A stretch of 9,273 bases of DNA from UBA6772 sp963933205 (GTDB taxonomy: Bacteria; Bacteroidota; Bacteroidia; Flavobacteriales; UBA7430), in contig CAWVTK010000072.1 of the NCBI GenBank assembly GCA_963933205.1, positions 1 through 9,273 on the forward strand, given 5' to 3'. The translations under genes were made by a program, and so were the position numbers. Of the stretch, positions 1-7,016 are shown piece after piece. The notes beneath the pieces are model-generated. The model was not told where the DNA came from and did not search any database. It saw only the letters and a list, made by a program, of their open reading frames with translations. Within the stretch, counting starts at the first letter, position 1. Each line of letters begins with the position of its first letter.

Positions 1-1314
1 GTCGTTGCCAAAATACCGCATATCGTGAATGTCGGCGTGTATGTACTCGTCTTTATCGGGATGCGACCATTTCGCCGGACAAGTAAAGTTGTCTCCTCCA
101 TCGGTAGAAATCCAGTGTTGTACACCGGCTACATGAATAATGTTTGCGTCTAAAGGGTTTACAGCCAAGGCTAAGTCGTAGTAATATTGACCTCCATCGT
201 CTGTACCAGCGTCACTCCAACCCATCATATTAATATTGTTGGTAGCAGCAATACCCACGGGCTGATCGCCACAGCATTTAAATTCCCAGTTTAGGCCCTG
301 ATCTTCACTTATATATACGCCATACAAACCAGAACCACCATTGGCTTTTCCGGTAGCCAGGGCCACAATTTTATTTGGGGCCGCTGGGCTTACGGCAATT
401 TCAGTTCGTTTTTGCTCGTCTCCAGCTGCTGGGTTTGGCCAACCGTTAGCGTATTGCGTAAAAGTAGATCCGTTGTTGGTAGATTTGTAAAAGGAGGTTG
501 AGGAATCGTTTTGTTTTACAGCATAAATTACTTGGCTGTTGTTAGGATGCACTTCCATTTCCAACCAGGTTCCTGTTTGTTCTTGGGTAAATGTTGCACC
601 ATTGTTAGTAGATGAATAAAGACCTTGATTTGAGGCTACCCAAAGTTTGCCATTGTGAATCATGATTTCTTTAATGCTTATTTCGGCATTAAAAGCTCCT
701 GCACCAATATCTGTATGGCTCGTGCCTCCATTGGTAGATTTGTAAAGTGTTCCACCTCCAGAGAAGTATACAATATTTTCATTAGTTGGTTCAATCTCTA
801 CTGCATAAACAGAGCTAACAGGAAGCGATTTAGAAAGGCAATACCAATTCTCGCCCTTATCGTTAGAACGCCAAAACCCAGCTGTTGCCGTTCCTGCATA
901 AATTACATCTGTATTGGAGAGCGCTTGCTCAACACAGTAAATATGTGCAGCTCCAGGCGCGTAGGATCTGCTGGCTGCATCGATGTCGAAATCGAAAGGG
1001 CCTCTTGGGATCCATGCCGCAGCTTTAGTTTTTGAAGTTGAGGCATCTATGTATTTTTGTGTTGGTTTAGCCTTAGATCTACTCAGGCTTCTTTGCCATC
1101 TTTTATAATATTGTGTGTGTTTGTTTTTTACAAAAGGGTGTGTTTTGTAATAAGCCTCATAGGCCTCCGAAATTAAGCCAGCGTCTTTAGTTTGACCATA
1201 CATTAATTGTATCCACTGAGGGTTTTTATCGCTGCTTTTTGCATAGCGCATTTCTACTTGAGCAAATACGGAGAAACTAAGAGTAAAAAATATAGTTAAG
1301 AAACACCTTTTCAT
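1..1314 (-). CDS. Secreted Asp-box (BNR/sortilin-like) repeat protein, 3' end outside window
   Basis: The first 438 residues are visible and the frame is open to the window edge, so the gene is partial at its C-terminus. The start at 1312-1314 is followed by a good signal peptide: MKRC, a hydrophobic stretch to about residue 17, then FAQ, with likely cleavage after A18 of AQ. A charged linker (about 60-95) leads into a beta-propeller-like region. Six Asp-box motifs (S-x-D/N-x-G-x-x-F/W) lie at about residues 149-157, 192-199, 234-242, 277-285, 335-343 and 402-410. A His-Ala-Asp-x-His segment at 426-430 resembles the conserved strand of sortilin/VPS10-like and sialidase-fold propellers. The protein is therefore exported. 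Its ligand or enzymatic activity cannot be read from this part; Asp boxes alone do not prove a glycosidase. In Bacteroidota such proteins often end in a T9SS sorting domain, which would lie beyond the left edge (inference). It starts 28 nt after the aspS stop codon, with no obvious terminator between, so it may be read through from aspS. Confidence 0.85.
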   Translation of the reverse strand, partial: MKRCFLTIFFTLSFSVFAQVEMRYAKSSDKNPQWIQLMYGQTKDAGLISEAYEAYYKTHPFVKNKHTQYYKRWQRSLSRSKAKPTQKYIDASTSKTKAAAWIPRGPFDFDIDAASRSYAPGAAHIYCVEQALSNTDVIYAGTATAGFWRSNDKGENWYCLSKSLPVSSVYAVEIEPTNENIVYFSGGGTLYKSTNGGTSHTDIGAGAFNAEISIKEIMIHNGKLWVASNQGLYSSTNNGATFTQEQTGTWLEMEVHPNNSQVIYAVKQNDSSTSFYKSTNNGSTFTQYANGWPNPAAGDEQKRTEIAVSPAAPNKIVALATGKANGGSGLYGVYISEDQGLNWEFKCCGDQPVGIAATNNINMMGWSDAGTDDGGQYYYDLALAVNPLDANIIHVAGVQHWISTDGGDNFTCPAKWSHPDKDEYIHADIHDMRYFGND

Positions 1315-1342
1315 TGTGTATTTTTTTAGAAGTTTTTTATTT

Positions 1343-3088
1343 CTAACTCCTCAACTTCAAACTCAACTCCTTGAGCTGTAGCTCATCAATTTTCGATGGC
1401 GCATCAATCATTACGTCTCTACCAGAGTTGTTTTTAGGGAAAGCAATAAAGTCTCTAATAGATTCAGCTCCACCCATAATAGCGCAAAGTCTGTCTAGGC
1501 CAAAAGCGAGTCCACCGTGAGGCGGAGCTCCATATTCGAAGGCATTCATTAAAAATCCAAATTGTTCTTGCGCCTCTTCGTTCGTAAAGCCAAGGTGTTT
1601 AAACATTAGTTGTTGTAAGTCTCTGTCGTGAATACGGATGGATCCTCCACCAATTTCAGATCCATTTAATACCATATCGTAGGCATTGGCTTTTACCTCG
1701 CCTGGTGCAGTGTCTAATTTGTTTAAATCTTCTGGTTTTGGAGATGTAAACGGATGGTGCATTGCATGGTAACGAGCTGTTTCCTCATCCCATTCTAATA
1801 GGGGAAAGTCGATAACCCAAAGAGGCGCAAATACTTTTGGGTCTCTAAAGCCTAATTGAGCTCCCATTTCTAAACGTAATTCACTCATTTGTTTACGCAC
1901 CGCATTGGTGTCGCCACTTAAAACTAAGATTAAGTCTCCAGCTTTTGCATCCGTTACTTTTGCCCACTGGGCTAAATCTTCTTGATTAAAAAACTTATCT
2001 ACAGAGGATTTGTAAGATCCGTCTTCATTGCATTTTACGTAGATTAAACCCTTGGCTCCAATTTGAGGTCGCTTTACCCAATCGGTTAATTTATCTATTT
2101 GTTTACGTGTATAGCCACTGCAACCTTTGGCATTAATAGCCAAAACCAACTCAGCATCATCAAATACTTTAAATCCTTTGTTTTGAGAAACGGCATTTAA
2201 ATCCTTTAACTTCATGTCGAAACGAATGTCTGGCTTATCGTTTCCGTAATCTCTCATCGCCTCATCGAAAGTCATTCTAGGAAAATCTTTCAAGTCTACG
2301 TTAATCACTTTCTTTAGTAAATGACGGGTTAAATTTTCGAAAGTGTTCAGGATGTCTTCTTGCTCCACAAAAGACATTTCGCAGTCTATTTGGGTAAACT
2401 CTGGCTGTCTGTCAGCTCTTAAGTCTTCATCGCGAAAACATTTTACAATTTGAAAATATTTATCGAAACCCGACACCATTAAGAGTTGCTTAAAGGTTTG
2501 CGGAGACTGCGGAAGAGCGTAAAATTGTCCTTCGTTCATTCTACTTGGAACTACAAAATCCCTGGCTCCTTCGGGTGTAGATTTAATTAAAACGGGGGTT
2601 TCAACTTCTATGAAATCTAAATCGGCTAAGTACTTACGAGTTTCTATAGCTACTTTAGATCTTAAAATCATGTTTTCGCGAACCGGATTTCTACGCAAAT
2701 CTAAGTAGCGGTATTTCATTCTCAGATCGTCTCCGCCGTCTGTTTTGTCTTCTATTGTAAATGGAGGCGTTTTAGAAGAATTTAAAATGCTTAATTCCGT
2801 AATTTCAATTTCGATTTCTCCAGTAGGAATTTTTTTGTTTTTTGCGCTGCGCTCAATTACAGTCCCTTTGATTTGTATTACATATTCTCGCCCTAATTTG
2901 CGAGCCTCTAAACAAAGATTCTTATTGGTTTCCATATTAAAAACCAACTGCGTTATGCCGTATCTATCGCGCAAATCGACAAAGGTCATTCCACCCAAAT
3001 CTCGAGATTTTTGTACCCAGCCACTTAGCGTAACCTCTGTTTCTAAATTGCTAATATTTAGCTCTCCGCAAGTATGTGATCGTAGCAT
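1343..3088 (-). CDS. aspS: Aspartyl-tRNA synthetase, bacterial type
   Basis: This 581-residue cytoplasmic class IIb synthetase charges tRNA-Asp with aspartate using ATP, and its length is normal for bacterial AspRS. The N-terminal OB-fold anticodon-binding domain covers about 1-105 (RSHTCGEL, then GWVQKSRDLGG). Class II motif 1 is around 140-170. The aspartate-binding QSPQ is at 194-197, and motif 2 contains FRDEDLRADRQPEFTQ at 218-233. The bacterial GAD-type insertion covers roughly 285-415, a conserved HHPFTSP is at 444-450, and motif 3 (GLAFGLDR) is at 526-533. The start M-L-R-S-H-T-C-G-E-L is where the family normally begins, so no upstream extension is needed. A Leu at residue 31, in the anticodon-recognition loop, resembles the E. 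coli discriminating enzyme rather than the His reported for the non-discriminating Pseudomonas enzyme. It is transcribed away from the kynurenine-pathway genes, with a probable promoter just upstream. Confidence 0.98.
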   Translation of the reverse strand: MLRSHTCGELNISNLETEVTLSGWVQKSRDLGGMTFVDLRDRYGITQLVFNMETNKNLCLEARKLGREYVIQIKGTVIERSAKNKKIPTGEIEIEITELSILNSSKTPPFTIEDKTDGGDDLRMKYRYLDLRRNPVRENMILRSKVAIETRKYLADLDFIEVETPVLIKSTPEGARDFVVPSRMNEGQFYALPQSPQTFKQLLMVSGFDKYFQIVKCFRDEDLRADRQPEFTQIDCEMSFVEQEDILNTFENLTRHLLKKVINVDLKDFPRMTFDEAMRDYGNDKPDIRFDMKLKDLNAVSQNKGFKVFDDAELVLAINAKGCSGYTRKQIDKLTDWVKRPQIGAKGLIYVKCNEDGSYKSSVDKFFNQEDLAQWAKVTDAKAGDLILVLSGDTNAVRKQMSELRLEMGAQLGFRDPKVFAPLWVIDFPLLEWDEETARYHAMHHPFTSPKPEDLNKLDTAPGEVKANAYDMVLNGSEIGGGSIRIHDRDLQQLMFKHLGFTNEEAQEQFGFLMNAFEYGAPPHGGLAFGLDRLCAIMGGAESIRDFIAFPKNNSGRDVMIDAPSKIDELQLKELSLKLRS

Positions 3089-3107
3089 AATGTTTAATTT
3101 TGAGCAG

Positions 3108-3115
3108 CAAAAGTA
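3108..3115 (-). promoter_or_regulatory. Probable -7 element of the aspS promoter (Bacteroidota sigma-A type)
   Basis: Read on the minus strand this is TACTTTTG, an exact match to the Bacteroidota -7 consensus TAnnTTTG. It ends 19 nt before the aspS start codon, which would give a leader of roughly a dozen bases, common in this phylum. The -33 position about 19 bp further upstream is weak (TTTA-like rather than TTTG/TTG), which lowers confidence. No Shine-Dalgarno sequence precedes the aspS ATG. Confidence 0.5.
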
Positions 3116-3180
3116 GTGAATTGTTGCAAGTAATTAGTAAAGCGTTCTCGTATATAATTGAAAATAAAGAAAGCCAAAAA

Positions 3181-3260
3181 AAGCAGGTAAAAGCAAAACC
3201 TCACCCTGCTTCTTTCGAAACTTCTCTCTCCCCATTAGGAAGAGAGTTTTAAGGGTGAGG
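3181..3260. repeat. REP-like palindromic element with two competing hairpins
   Basis: The outer arms CCTCACCCT (3199-3207) and AGGGTGAGG (3252-3260) are a perfect 9-bp inverted repeat. Inside them is a weaker hairpin: CTCTC at 3226-3230 against GAGAG at 3242-3246, around a CCCCATTAGG-like loop. A second perfect 7-bp inverted repeat, AAGCAGG (3181-3187) with CCTGCTT (3205-3211), overlaps the left outer arm, so the two folds exclude each other. The block is more GC-rich than its surroundings. The CCTCACCC ... CTCTCCCC ... GAGAG ... GGGTGAGG pattern resembles dispersed intergenic palindromes seen in many bacterial genomes. Whether it is repeated in this genome cannot be told from one window. Confidence 0.6.
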
Positions 3261-3396
3261 ATAAAATGCTTTCGTTTTAATAAAAGCCAAAGATAGTATT
3301 CTTGTTTATGTTGTAGTCATTTAAAATTCCAAATACTCCTTTGGCAAAGCTTCCATCAAAATTACTAACTTGCTCGTTCTTTAAAATTAGAATGAT

Positions 3397-3927
3397 ATGC
3401 CAATACAAAAGCCTTTTAATTTAACCAAATGGATTTCAGAAAACCGCCATTTATTAAAGCCACCCGTTGGAAATAAAAACCTATACCACAAGGCTGGAGA
3501 TTTTATAGTAATGATTGTTGGCGGTCCAAACGCCCGTAAAGATTACCATTACAACCAGAGCGAAGAGTGGTTTTTTCAAATAGAAGGAAATATTAATGTT
3601 CGTATTCAAGAAGATGGAAAGGCGGTAGACATACCAATAAATGAAGGCGAAATGTTTTTGTTGCCTGCAAAAATCCCTCATTCTCCAATGCGGTCCGAAG
3701 GCTCGGTAGGCTTAGTAATTGAAAAGGTTAGAAAAGGAACCAACGACAAAGATGGTTTACTTTGGTTTTGCGATCAGTGCAATCATAAATTACATGAAAC
3801 GTATTTCCCATTAACCAACATAGAGAAAGACTTTCTTCCTCGTTTTAAAGAGTTTTACAAGTCTAAATCCTTAAGAACTTGTACTAAATGTGCAACAGAA
3901 ATGGAAATAGATACTCGCTTTATATAA
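3397..3927 (+). CDS. nbaC: 3-hydroxyanthranilate 3,4-dioxygenase
   Basis: This cytosolic cupin dioxygenase opens the ring of 3-hydroxyanthranilate with O2 to form 2-amino-3-carboxymuconate semialdehyde. At 176 residues it has the usual bacterial length. Ligands for the catalytic Fe(II) are visible as H51 and E57 in the segment DYHYNQSEEWFFQ, and H95 in KIPHSP. Substrate-contact arginines are at R47 and R99. The bacterial C-terminal rubredoxin-like metal site is intact, with C125-x-x-C128 and C162-x-x-C165. These positions coincide with those I recall for the structurally known Cupriavidus enzyme. The ATG at 3397 is the right start: an ATG at 3392 is in another frame, and the protein begins with the family-typical short N-terminus before the cupin. 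The next gene starts 9 nt after its stop, and that gene's enzyme consumes its product, so the pair is almost certainly one operon. The symbol haaO is also used for this gene. Confidence 0.96.
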   Translation: MPIQKPFNLTKWISENRHLLKPPVGNKNLYHKAGDFIVMIVGGPNARKDYHYNQSEEWFFQIEGNINVRIQEDGKAVDIPINEGEMFLLPAKIPHSPMRSEGSVGLVIEKVRKGTNDKDGLLWFCDQCNHKLHETYFPLTNIEKDFLPRFKEFYKSKSLRTCTKCATEMEIDTRFI

Positions 3928-3936
3928 AACAGTACC

Positions 3937-4959
3937 ATGGCTAATACAACTATATTTACAATAGATATTCATACACACATCTTACCAAAAGACATTCCGA
4001 ATTTTAAAGAGAAATTTGGCTATGGGGGCTTTATAAATTTAGACCATCACAAGCCTTGTTGCGCCAAAATGATGATGGATGAAAAGTTTTTTCGCGAGGT
4101 AGATGACAATTGCTGGTCTGCAGAGAAACGCATAGAAGATTGCGACGATCAAGGAATTCATGTACAGGTTTTGTCTACTGTTCCTGTTATGTTTTCGTAT
4201 TGGGCAAAACCAAAAGATACTTTAGAAATAGCTGTTTTTTTAAACGACCATATTGCCGGTATCGTAAAACGCTTCCCAAAACGCTTTGCTGGTTTAGGAA
4301 CAGTACCTATGCAAAATACAGCACTTGCTATAAAAGAGTTAAAGCGCTGTAAAGAAATTGGCTTAAGAGGAATTCAAATTGGTACTCATGTAAATAACCT
4401 GAATTTAAATGAGGCGCAATTTTTTCCAATTTTTGAAGCTTGTGAAGAATTAGACATGTCTGTATTTGTTCATCCGTGGGATATGATGGCCAAGGAACAT
4501 ATGGATAAGTACTGGCTGCCATGGCTGGTAGGAATGCCTGCCGAGAGTTCCAGAGCTATTTGTTCGCTTATTTTTGGAGGTATTTTTGAGCGTCTTCCAA
4601 AGTTAAGAGTTGCCTTTGCTCATGGTGGGGGCTCTTTTCCATCAACTATAGGAAGAGTATCGCATGGATTTGATGTGCGGCCAGATTTGTGTGCCGTAGA
4701 CAACAAAAAGCATCCTAGAGAATATATTGGAAAGTTTTACATAGACAGTTTAGTACACGACCCTAAAATGTTGGAGTATATAGTAGCTGTAATGGGCGCA
4801 GATAAAATCGCTTTAGGAAGTGATTACCCATTTCCTTTAGGCGAACTAAAACCCGGACAACTTATAAACAGTATGCCTTGGGATGAAACGCTAAAAGAAC
4901 AATTGCTAAGTAAGTCTGCACTCGACTGGCTGGGCATGCGTAAAGAAGAGTTTAGTTAA
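3937..4959 (+). CDS. nbaD: 2-amino-3-carboxymuconate-6-semialdehyde decarboxylase (ACMSD)
   Basis: This Zn-dependent amidohydrolase-superfamily decarboxylase removes CO2 from ACMS to give 2-aminomuconate semialdehyde, which diverts carbon away from spontaneous quinolinate formation. The 340-residue length fits the ACMSD family (about 335-340). Metal ligands appear in the expected places: H12-x-H14 near the N-terminus, H179 in FVHPWDM, H229 in AFAHGGG and D296 in GSDYPFPLGE. R53 matches the conserved substrate-carboxylate arginine region and W193 lies in the active-site-adjacent KYWLPWL segment. Other amidohydrolase-2 decarboxylases (such as gamma-resorcylate decarboxylase) share the fold, but the HHKPCCAKMMMD segment and the preceding 3-hydroxyanthranilate dioxygenase gene make ACMSD clearly the best call. 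It lies 9 nt after that gene and has its own ATG without a Shine-Dalgarno site. Confidence 0.95.
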   Translation: MANTTIFTIDIHTHILPKDIPNFKEKFGYGGFINLDHHKPCCAKMMMDEKFFREVDDNCWSAEKRIEDCDDQGIHVQVLSTVPVMFSYWAKPKDTLEIAVFLNDHIAGIVKRFPKRFAGLGTVPMQNTALAIKELKRCKEIGLRGIQIGTHVNNLNLNEAQFFPIFEACEELDMSVFVHPWDMMAKEHMDKYWLPWLVGMPAESSRAICSLIFGGIFERLPKLRVAFAHGGGSFPSTIGRVSHGFDVRPDLCAVDNKKHPREYIGKFYIDSLVHDPKMLEYIVAVMGADKIALGSDYPFPLGELKPGQLINSMPWDETLKEQLLSKSALDWLGMRKEEFS

Positions 4960-5117
4960 GCTTCTTACACACGATTTTTTATAAGATTGCGCTTAGTATT
5001 ATTGCTTTAATCCTATCTGTTTCCAGTAAAAAATCATCTCATAACAATGACCAACAAGCACTAAACAACTCTAAACTTTATTGTAACTTGCGGGCAAAAC
5101 CTACTGCTTAAATCCTT
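4960..5117. other. Intergenic spacer between ACMSD and PurF-like genes
   Basis: This is AT-rich sequence with no gene. It contains a 9-bp inverted repeat, GATTTTTTA (4973-4981) with TAAAAAATC (5027-5035), separated by 45 nt. The arms are almost pure A/T and could be chance. No strong intrinsic terminator follows the ACMSD stop. The best promoter-like hexamer region, TATTATTG near 4997, is one base off the -7 consensus with no good -33 element, so I do not call a promoter. Confidence 0.5.
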
Positions 5118-7016
5118 ATGAGTGACGAGTTAAAACACGAGTGTGGAGTTGCGATGATTCGCCTCCTAAAGCCACTAGAGTATTACCAAGAAAAGTACGG
5201 CACTTCGCTTTATGGTTTAAACAAAATGTACCTGCTTATGCAAAAGCAGGTTAACAGAGGACAAGATGGAGCTGGTTTAGCAAACATCAAACTCGATGTG
5301 GCGCCCGGTAAAAGGTATATTTCTCGTTACCGTTCTAATAAGGCCAATTCTGTTCAAGACCTATTTACGTACATCAACAAAAAATTTGAAGATGTAGAGG
5401 CTAAAAATCCCGGTAAAATTCAGGATGTACAGTGGTTAAAAGAAAACGTCTCCTTTTCTGGAGAATTATTCTTAGGCCATTTACGTTACGGAACTTATGG
5501 CGGAAACAGTGTAGAGCATTGCCACCCATTTTTACGTCAGAACAATTGGATGACTCGAAATTTAGTGTTGGCCGGAAATTTTAACATGACAAATGTTGAT
5601 GAACTCTTTAACCAGCTTATCGATTTAGGACAGCACCCAAAAGAGAAATCCGATACGGTAACTATACTAGAGAAAATTGGACATTTTCTTGATGAGGCAA
5701 ATGATGAGATCTATTATAAGTATAAGGATGAGGTAGGTAATAAGCGTGACATGACTAAGTTTATAGCCTCGAAAATTAACATTCAAGAGGTTCTTGTAAA
5801 TTCTGCAAAAAAATGGGACGGTGGTTATGTGATGTGTGGCTTAACAGGCCATGGTGATGCATTTGCTCTAAGAGATCCTTCGGGAATTCGACCCGGCTTT
5901 TATTATAAAGATGACGAGGTGGTTGTAGTGGCTTCCGAACGTGCTGTTATTCAAACAGCTATGAACGTATCAGCAGACTCAATAGCAGAAATTACTCCAG
6001 GCCACGCCTTAATCATAAAAAAAGACGGGCGTATAAGTATGGACATGGTTCGAGAGCCTTTAGAAAAAAAGGCTTGTTCTTTTGAAAGAATTTATTTTTC
6101 CAGAGGGAACGATGCCGATATTTATAGAGAACGAAAAGAACTGGGTAAACTTTTGTGCCCTAAAGTTATGGAGAGTATTGGTGGAGATTTAAAGAAAACA
6201 GTATTTTCTTTTATCCCAAATACCGCCGAAACTTCTTTTTACGGTATGGTAAAAGGATTGGAACTTCTTTACAAAGATAAACAGGCACAAATGGTGCTTG
6301 ATTTAGGGGACAACCCTACAACCGATCAAATAAAAGAAATCTTTTCGGTGAGTCCGCGCATTGAGAAAATTGCTATTAAAGACGCTAAATTAAGAACCTT
6401 TATTACAGACGATAGTAATCGAGACAGCCTAGTAGGTCATGTTTACGACATTACATATGGGCAAGTAAGCAAAGACGATAATTTGGTTATTATTGACGAT
6501 AGTATCGTAAGAGGTACCACCTTGAAAAAAAGTATTTTCAGAATTCTTGACCGACTAAATCCGAAGAAAATTGTAGTGGTTTCATCTGCACCTCAAATCC
6601 GATATCCAGACTGTTATGGAATTGATATGGCACGATTAGGAGATTTTGTTGCCTTTAGAGCTGCCATCGAACTGTTAAAAGATCGAGGTTTAGAATCCCT
6701 TATTTCAGATGTTTACAATCAATGCAAAGAACAACTTGATTTACCAATCGAAGAGGTAGTAAATTGTGTTAAAAACATTTACAAGCCTTTTACACCCGAA
6801 GAAATTTCAGCCAAATGCGTTGAGCTGCTCAGGCCAGAAGACATAAAAGCAGATGTTGAAATTATTTTTCAAGGAATAGACGAGTTGCATAAAGCTTGTC
6901 CGAACCATAAAGGAGATTGGTATTTTACAGGCGATTACCCTACTCCTGGAGGTTACCGAGTAGTTAATAAGGCTTTTATGTACTACGTTGACGGCAATCT
7001 AAATAGAGCTTACTAA
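5118..7016 (+). CDS. PurF-like amidophosphoribosyltransferase, long Bacteroidota variant
   Basis: This 632-residue cytoplasmic protein joins an N-terminal class II (Ntn) glutaminase domain (about 9-320) to a C-terminal type I phosphoribosyltransferase domain (about 325-540). A further tail of about 90 residues follows. The general reaction of the family is glutamine plus PRPP to 5-phosphoribosylamine, the first step of purine synthesis. The catalytic nucleophile is probably C9, after a short N-terminal stretch MSDELKHE that would be removed. Other family marks are RGQDGAG (47-53), GHLRYGT with R123, SDT with D179, RDPSGIRPG (252-260) and RTFI (426-429). The PRPP-binding IIDDSIVRGTT is at 458-468 and YPDCYGID at 496-503. 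It is over 100 residues longer than E. coli PurF, with extra sequence in the glutaminase domain and at the C-terminus. The usual His-Asn-Gly of the oxyanion hole is replaced by Gly-Asn-Phe (153-155). I leave the symbol blank because Bacteroidota may carry a separate canonical purF, and this variant's exact role is not shown by the sequence. Confidence 0.88.
   Translation: MSDELKHECGVAMIRLLKPLEYYQEKYGTSLYGLNKMYLLMQKQVNRGQDGAGLANIKLDVAPGKRYISRYRSNKANSVQDLFTYINKKFEDVEAKNPGKIQDVQWLKENVSFSGELFLGHLRYGTYGGNSVEHCHPFLRQNNWMTRNLVLAGNFNMTNVDELFNQLIDLGQHPKEKSDTVTILEKIGHFLDEANDEIYYKYKDEVGNKRDMTKFIASKINIQEVLVNSAKKWDGGYVMCGLTGHGDAFALRDPSGIRPGFYYKDDEVVVVASERAVIQTAMNVSADSIAEITPGHALIIKKDGRISMDMVREPLEKKACSFERIYFSRGNDADIYRERKELGKLLCPKVMESIGGDLKKTVFSFIPNTAETSFYGMVKGLELLYKDKQAQMVLDLGDNPTTDQIKEIFSVSPRIEKIAIKDAKLRTFITDDSNRDSLVGHVYDITYGQVSKDDNLVIIDDSIVRGTTLKKSIFRILDRLNPKKIVVVSSAPQIRYPDCYGIDMARLGDFVAFRAAIELLKDRGLESLISDVYNQCKEQLDLPIEEVVNCVKNIYKPFTPEEISAKCVELLRPEDIKADVEIIFQGIDELHKACPNHKGDWYFTGDYPTPGGYRVVNKAFMYYVDGNLNRAY

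Larger units (their letters stand above)
3089..3396. other. Divergent intergenic region between aspS and the 3-HAO gene
   Basis: These 308 bases separate two divergently transcribed genes. The aspS-proximal end holds a probable aspS promoter. The middle (3181-3260) holds a palindromic repeat block, described separately. The part from 3261 to 3396 is AT-rich with no convincing promoter; the best near-match to TAnnTTTG on the plus strand is TATTCTTG at 3297-3304, with a poor -33 region. I saw no tRNA, no riboswitch signature and no credible small gene. Confidence 0.7.

Noticed and set aside
655..1035. 126-codon open frame on the plus strand
   Set aside because: It lies entirely antisense to the Asp-box protein gene, whose frame is continuous and carries a signal peptide and six repeats. 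The predicted product is Cys/Arg/Ser-rich with no recognisable domain.
1..1314. Calling the Asp-box protein a sialidase
   Set aside because: Asp boxes occur in many beta-propellers, and the catalytic arginine triad, nucleophile tyrosine and FRIP motif of sialidases were not recognised in the visible part.
2745..3116. 123-codon open frame on the plus strand
   Set aside because: It is antisense to the conserved N-terminal domain of AspRS and covers the aspS start and promoter. This is a shadow frame.
3297..3304. TATTCTTG as a promoter -7 element for the dioxygenase operon
   Set aside because: It is one base off the consensus, lacks a TTG/TTTG at the proper -33 distance, and is 92 nt from the start codon. 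It is too weak to call.
3277..3420. 47-codon open stretch on the minus strand ending at 3277, as a possible gene remnant
   Set aside because: It has no ATG, overlaps the dioxygenase start, and its composition is what AT-rich DNA gives by chance. I could not match it to a family.
4973..5035. Inverted repeat GATTTTTTA / TAAAAAATC as a terminator for the ACMSD operon
   Set aside because: The arms are nearly all A/T and are 45 nt apart, with no GC-rich stem followed by a T run. It is probably chance in AT-rich sequence.
5047..5064. Five-codon ATG-to-stop frame upstream of the PurF-like gene as a leader peptide
   Set aside because: It is too short, has no run of regulatory codons, and no attenuator-like hairpins follow it.
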